Positions 62,217-62,647 of a stretch of 62,647 bases of DNA are shown piece by piece. The position numbers and the translations under genes are program-made. Location of the stretch: NCBI GenBank assembly GCA_021740585.1, contig JAIOZM010000013.1:1-62647 (forward strand), given 5' to 3'. Within the stretch, counting starts at the first letter, position 1. Each line of letters starts with the position of its first letter. Source of the DNA: Bacteroidales bacterium (GTDB taxonomy: Bacteria; Bacteroidota; Bacteroidia; Bacteroidales; GCA-2748055). The notes under the pieces were generated by a model. That model made no database searches. It worked only from the letters and a program-made list of their open reading frames with translations, and was not told the DNA's origin.

Positions 62217-62647
62217 TTAAAATTTCAATTCAATCATTCTTCTAAGTTCAGAAACCATATACAAGGGTAAAGATAATAGTGTCCAGGAAAGTTCTGCAGT
62301 TTTACGCGGTGAGTTGATCTTTGTATCATAACTTCCAATATTAGGGAGATCCATATTAAACCTGATACCATTTTTGAGCCTCTTTTCGAATAAATATACC
62401 TGAATTGATTTTAAAGTTCCTGTTTTTCCTGCTTTAACTTCAATAGGGTAAATATTGTTTTTATGCTGGAAAATAAAATCTATTTCTGCATTTGAACTCT
62501 TCTCCTCCCTGGACCAATAAAACAATTCAGGGCTTAAATATGCCTTTTGAATTGTTAATAATTCCTGGGCAATAAATTGTTCTGCAAGTATTCCCTCATT
62601 GGCTGTAACCAAATTTTCGAGGGCGATTAGATCTATTTGATTAAATT
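62217..62647 (-). CDS. ATPase with DUF4143, C-terminal part
   Basis: Reads to the window edge without a stop (143 residues seen). The content LIALENLVTANEGILAEQF, LFYWSREEKSSNAEIDFIF, YPIEVKAGKTGTLKSI and SLPLYMVSEL is the nuclease-like DUF4143 end of AAA_14 ATPases, which are frequent, often multicopy, in Bacteroidota and archaea. The EIDFIF...IEVKAG pattern recalls PD-(D/E)xK nucleases. The ATPase half is beyond the window, so intactness is not known. Confidence 0.85.
   Translation of the reverse strand, partial: FNQIDLIALENLVTANEGILAEQFIAQELLTIQKAYLSPELFYWSREEKSSNAEIDFIFQHKNNIYPIEVKAGKTGTLKSIQVYLFEKRLKNGIRFNMDLPNIGSYDTKINSPRKTAELSWTLLSLPLYMVSELRRMIELKF

Overview
The window reads as a low-GC chromosome segment of a free-living or gut-type member of the Bacteroidota, most likely class Bacteroidia near the Marinilabiliales. 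Reasons: several promoters carry the Bacteroidota -7 box TAnnTTTG; ribosome binding sites are AT-rich and lack a clear Shine-Dalgarno; many products are signal-peptide proteins or lipoproteins (one with a CSKDD surface-export signature); and the families present (DUF1573, TolB-like barrel proteins, Nudix-type AraR, TPR-SpoIIE proteins) are typical of this phylum. A glycyl-radical enzyme with its activase, polyferredoxins and a Crp/Fnr regulator point to an anaerobic or microaerobic life. The species is not identified.

Layout. 1-12.5 kb: the start of an Ig/PKD-like secreted protein (cut by the window edge), a TPR-SpoIIE signalling phosphatase, a TlpA-like thioredoxin, MeaB, a DUF1573 protein, a large TolB-like/barrel outer-membrane protein, a half-length TauE/SafE permease, an M20 amidohydrolase and a 55-residue two-cluster ferredoxin with a clear promoter and terminator. 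12.5-25.4 kb: a mutarotase lipoprotein, a hydroxyproline-dehydratase-like glycyl-radical enzyme with its activase, a beta-CASP nuclease, a three-gene carbohydrate operon (sugar isomerase, SMP-30-like propeller, acetylxylan-type esterase), a secreted caspase-like protein, phosphofructokinase, a cupin and a small secreted charged protein. 25.4-28.8 kb: a redox/nitrosative-stress-like cluster (Crp/Fnr regulator with three N-terminal cysteines, divergent ferredoxin, cupin, membrane polyferredoxin) with a perfect 16-bp palindrome between the divergent genes. 28.9-35.8 kb: GH31 alpha-xylosidase-like enzyme, CreD, two DEAD-box helicases, VF530.

35.9-40.8 kb is an arabinose operon (araA, Na+/sugar symporter, araD) with the Nudix-type repressor gene araR upstream. 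An 18-nt motif occurs once before araA and once before araR. No ribulokinase gene is present. 40.8-49 kb holds the least explained part: two paralogous two-gene modules, each a multi-TM protein with a tetratricopeptide-like tail (DUF6057-like) followed by a beta-propeller lipoprotein with one CxxCH haem-binding motif. They sit on either side of a chorismatase/RidA-like gene. 49-50.5 kb is a recombination-scarred tRNA-Pro locus: two 178-bp direct repeats that each include the tRNA 3' end, a fragment of the tRNA 5' half on the other side, then a REP-associated (RAYT-type) transposase flanked by palindromes, with a third copy of the palindrome at 10.5 kb.

50.5-62.6 kb: a Pif1-like helicase; then xylan/glucuronate genes (GH115 alpha-glucuronidase, GH10 xylanase, a small CSKDD lipoprotein). 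These are followed by a frameshifted D-mannonate-oxidoreductase-type SDR and a short stop-ridden remnant of mannonate dehydratase (uxuA), i.e. a decayed hexuronate branch beside intact xylan-cleaving enzymes. After them come an aldehyde dehydrogenase, an M14 carboxypeptidase lipoprotein and the C-terminal part of a DUF4143 ATPase that runs off the window.
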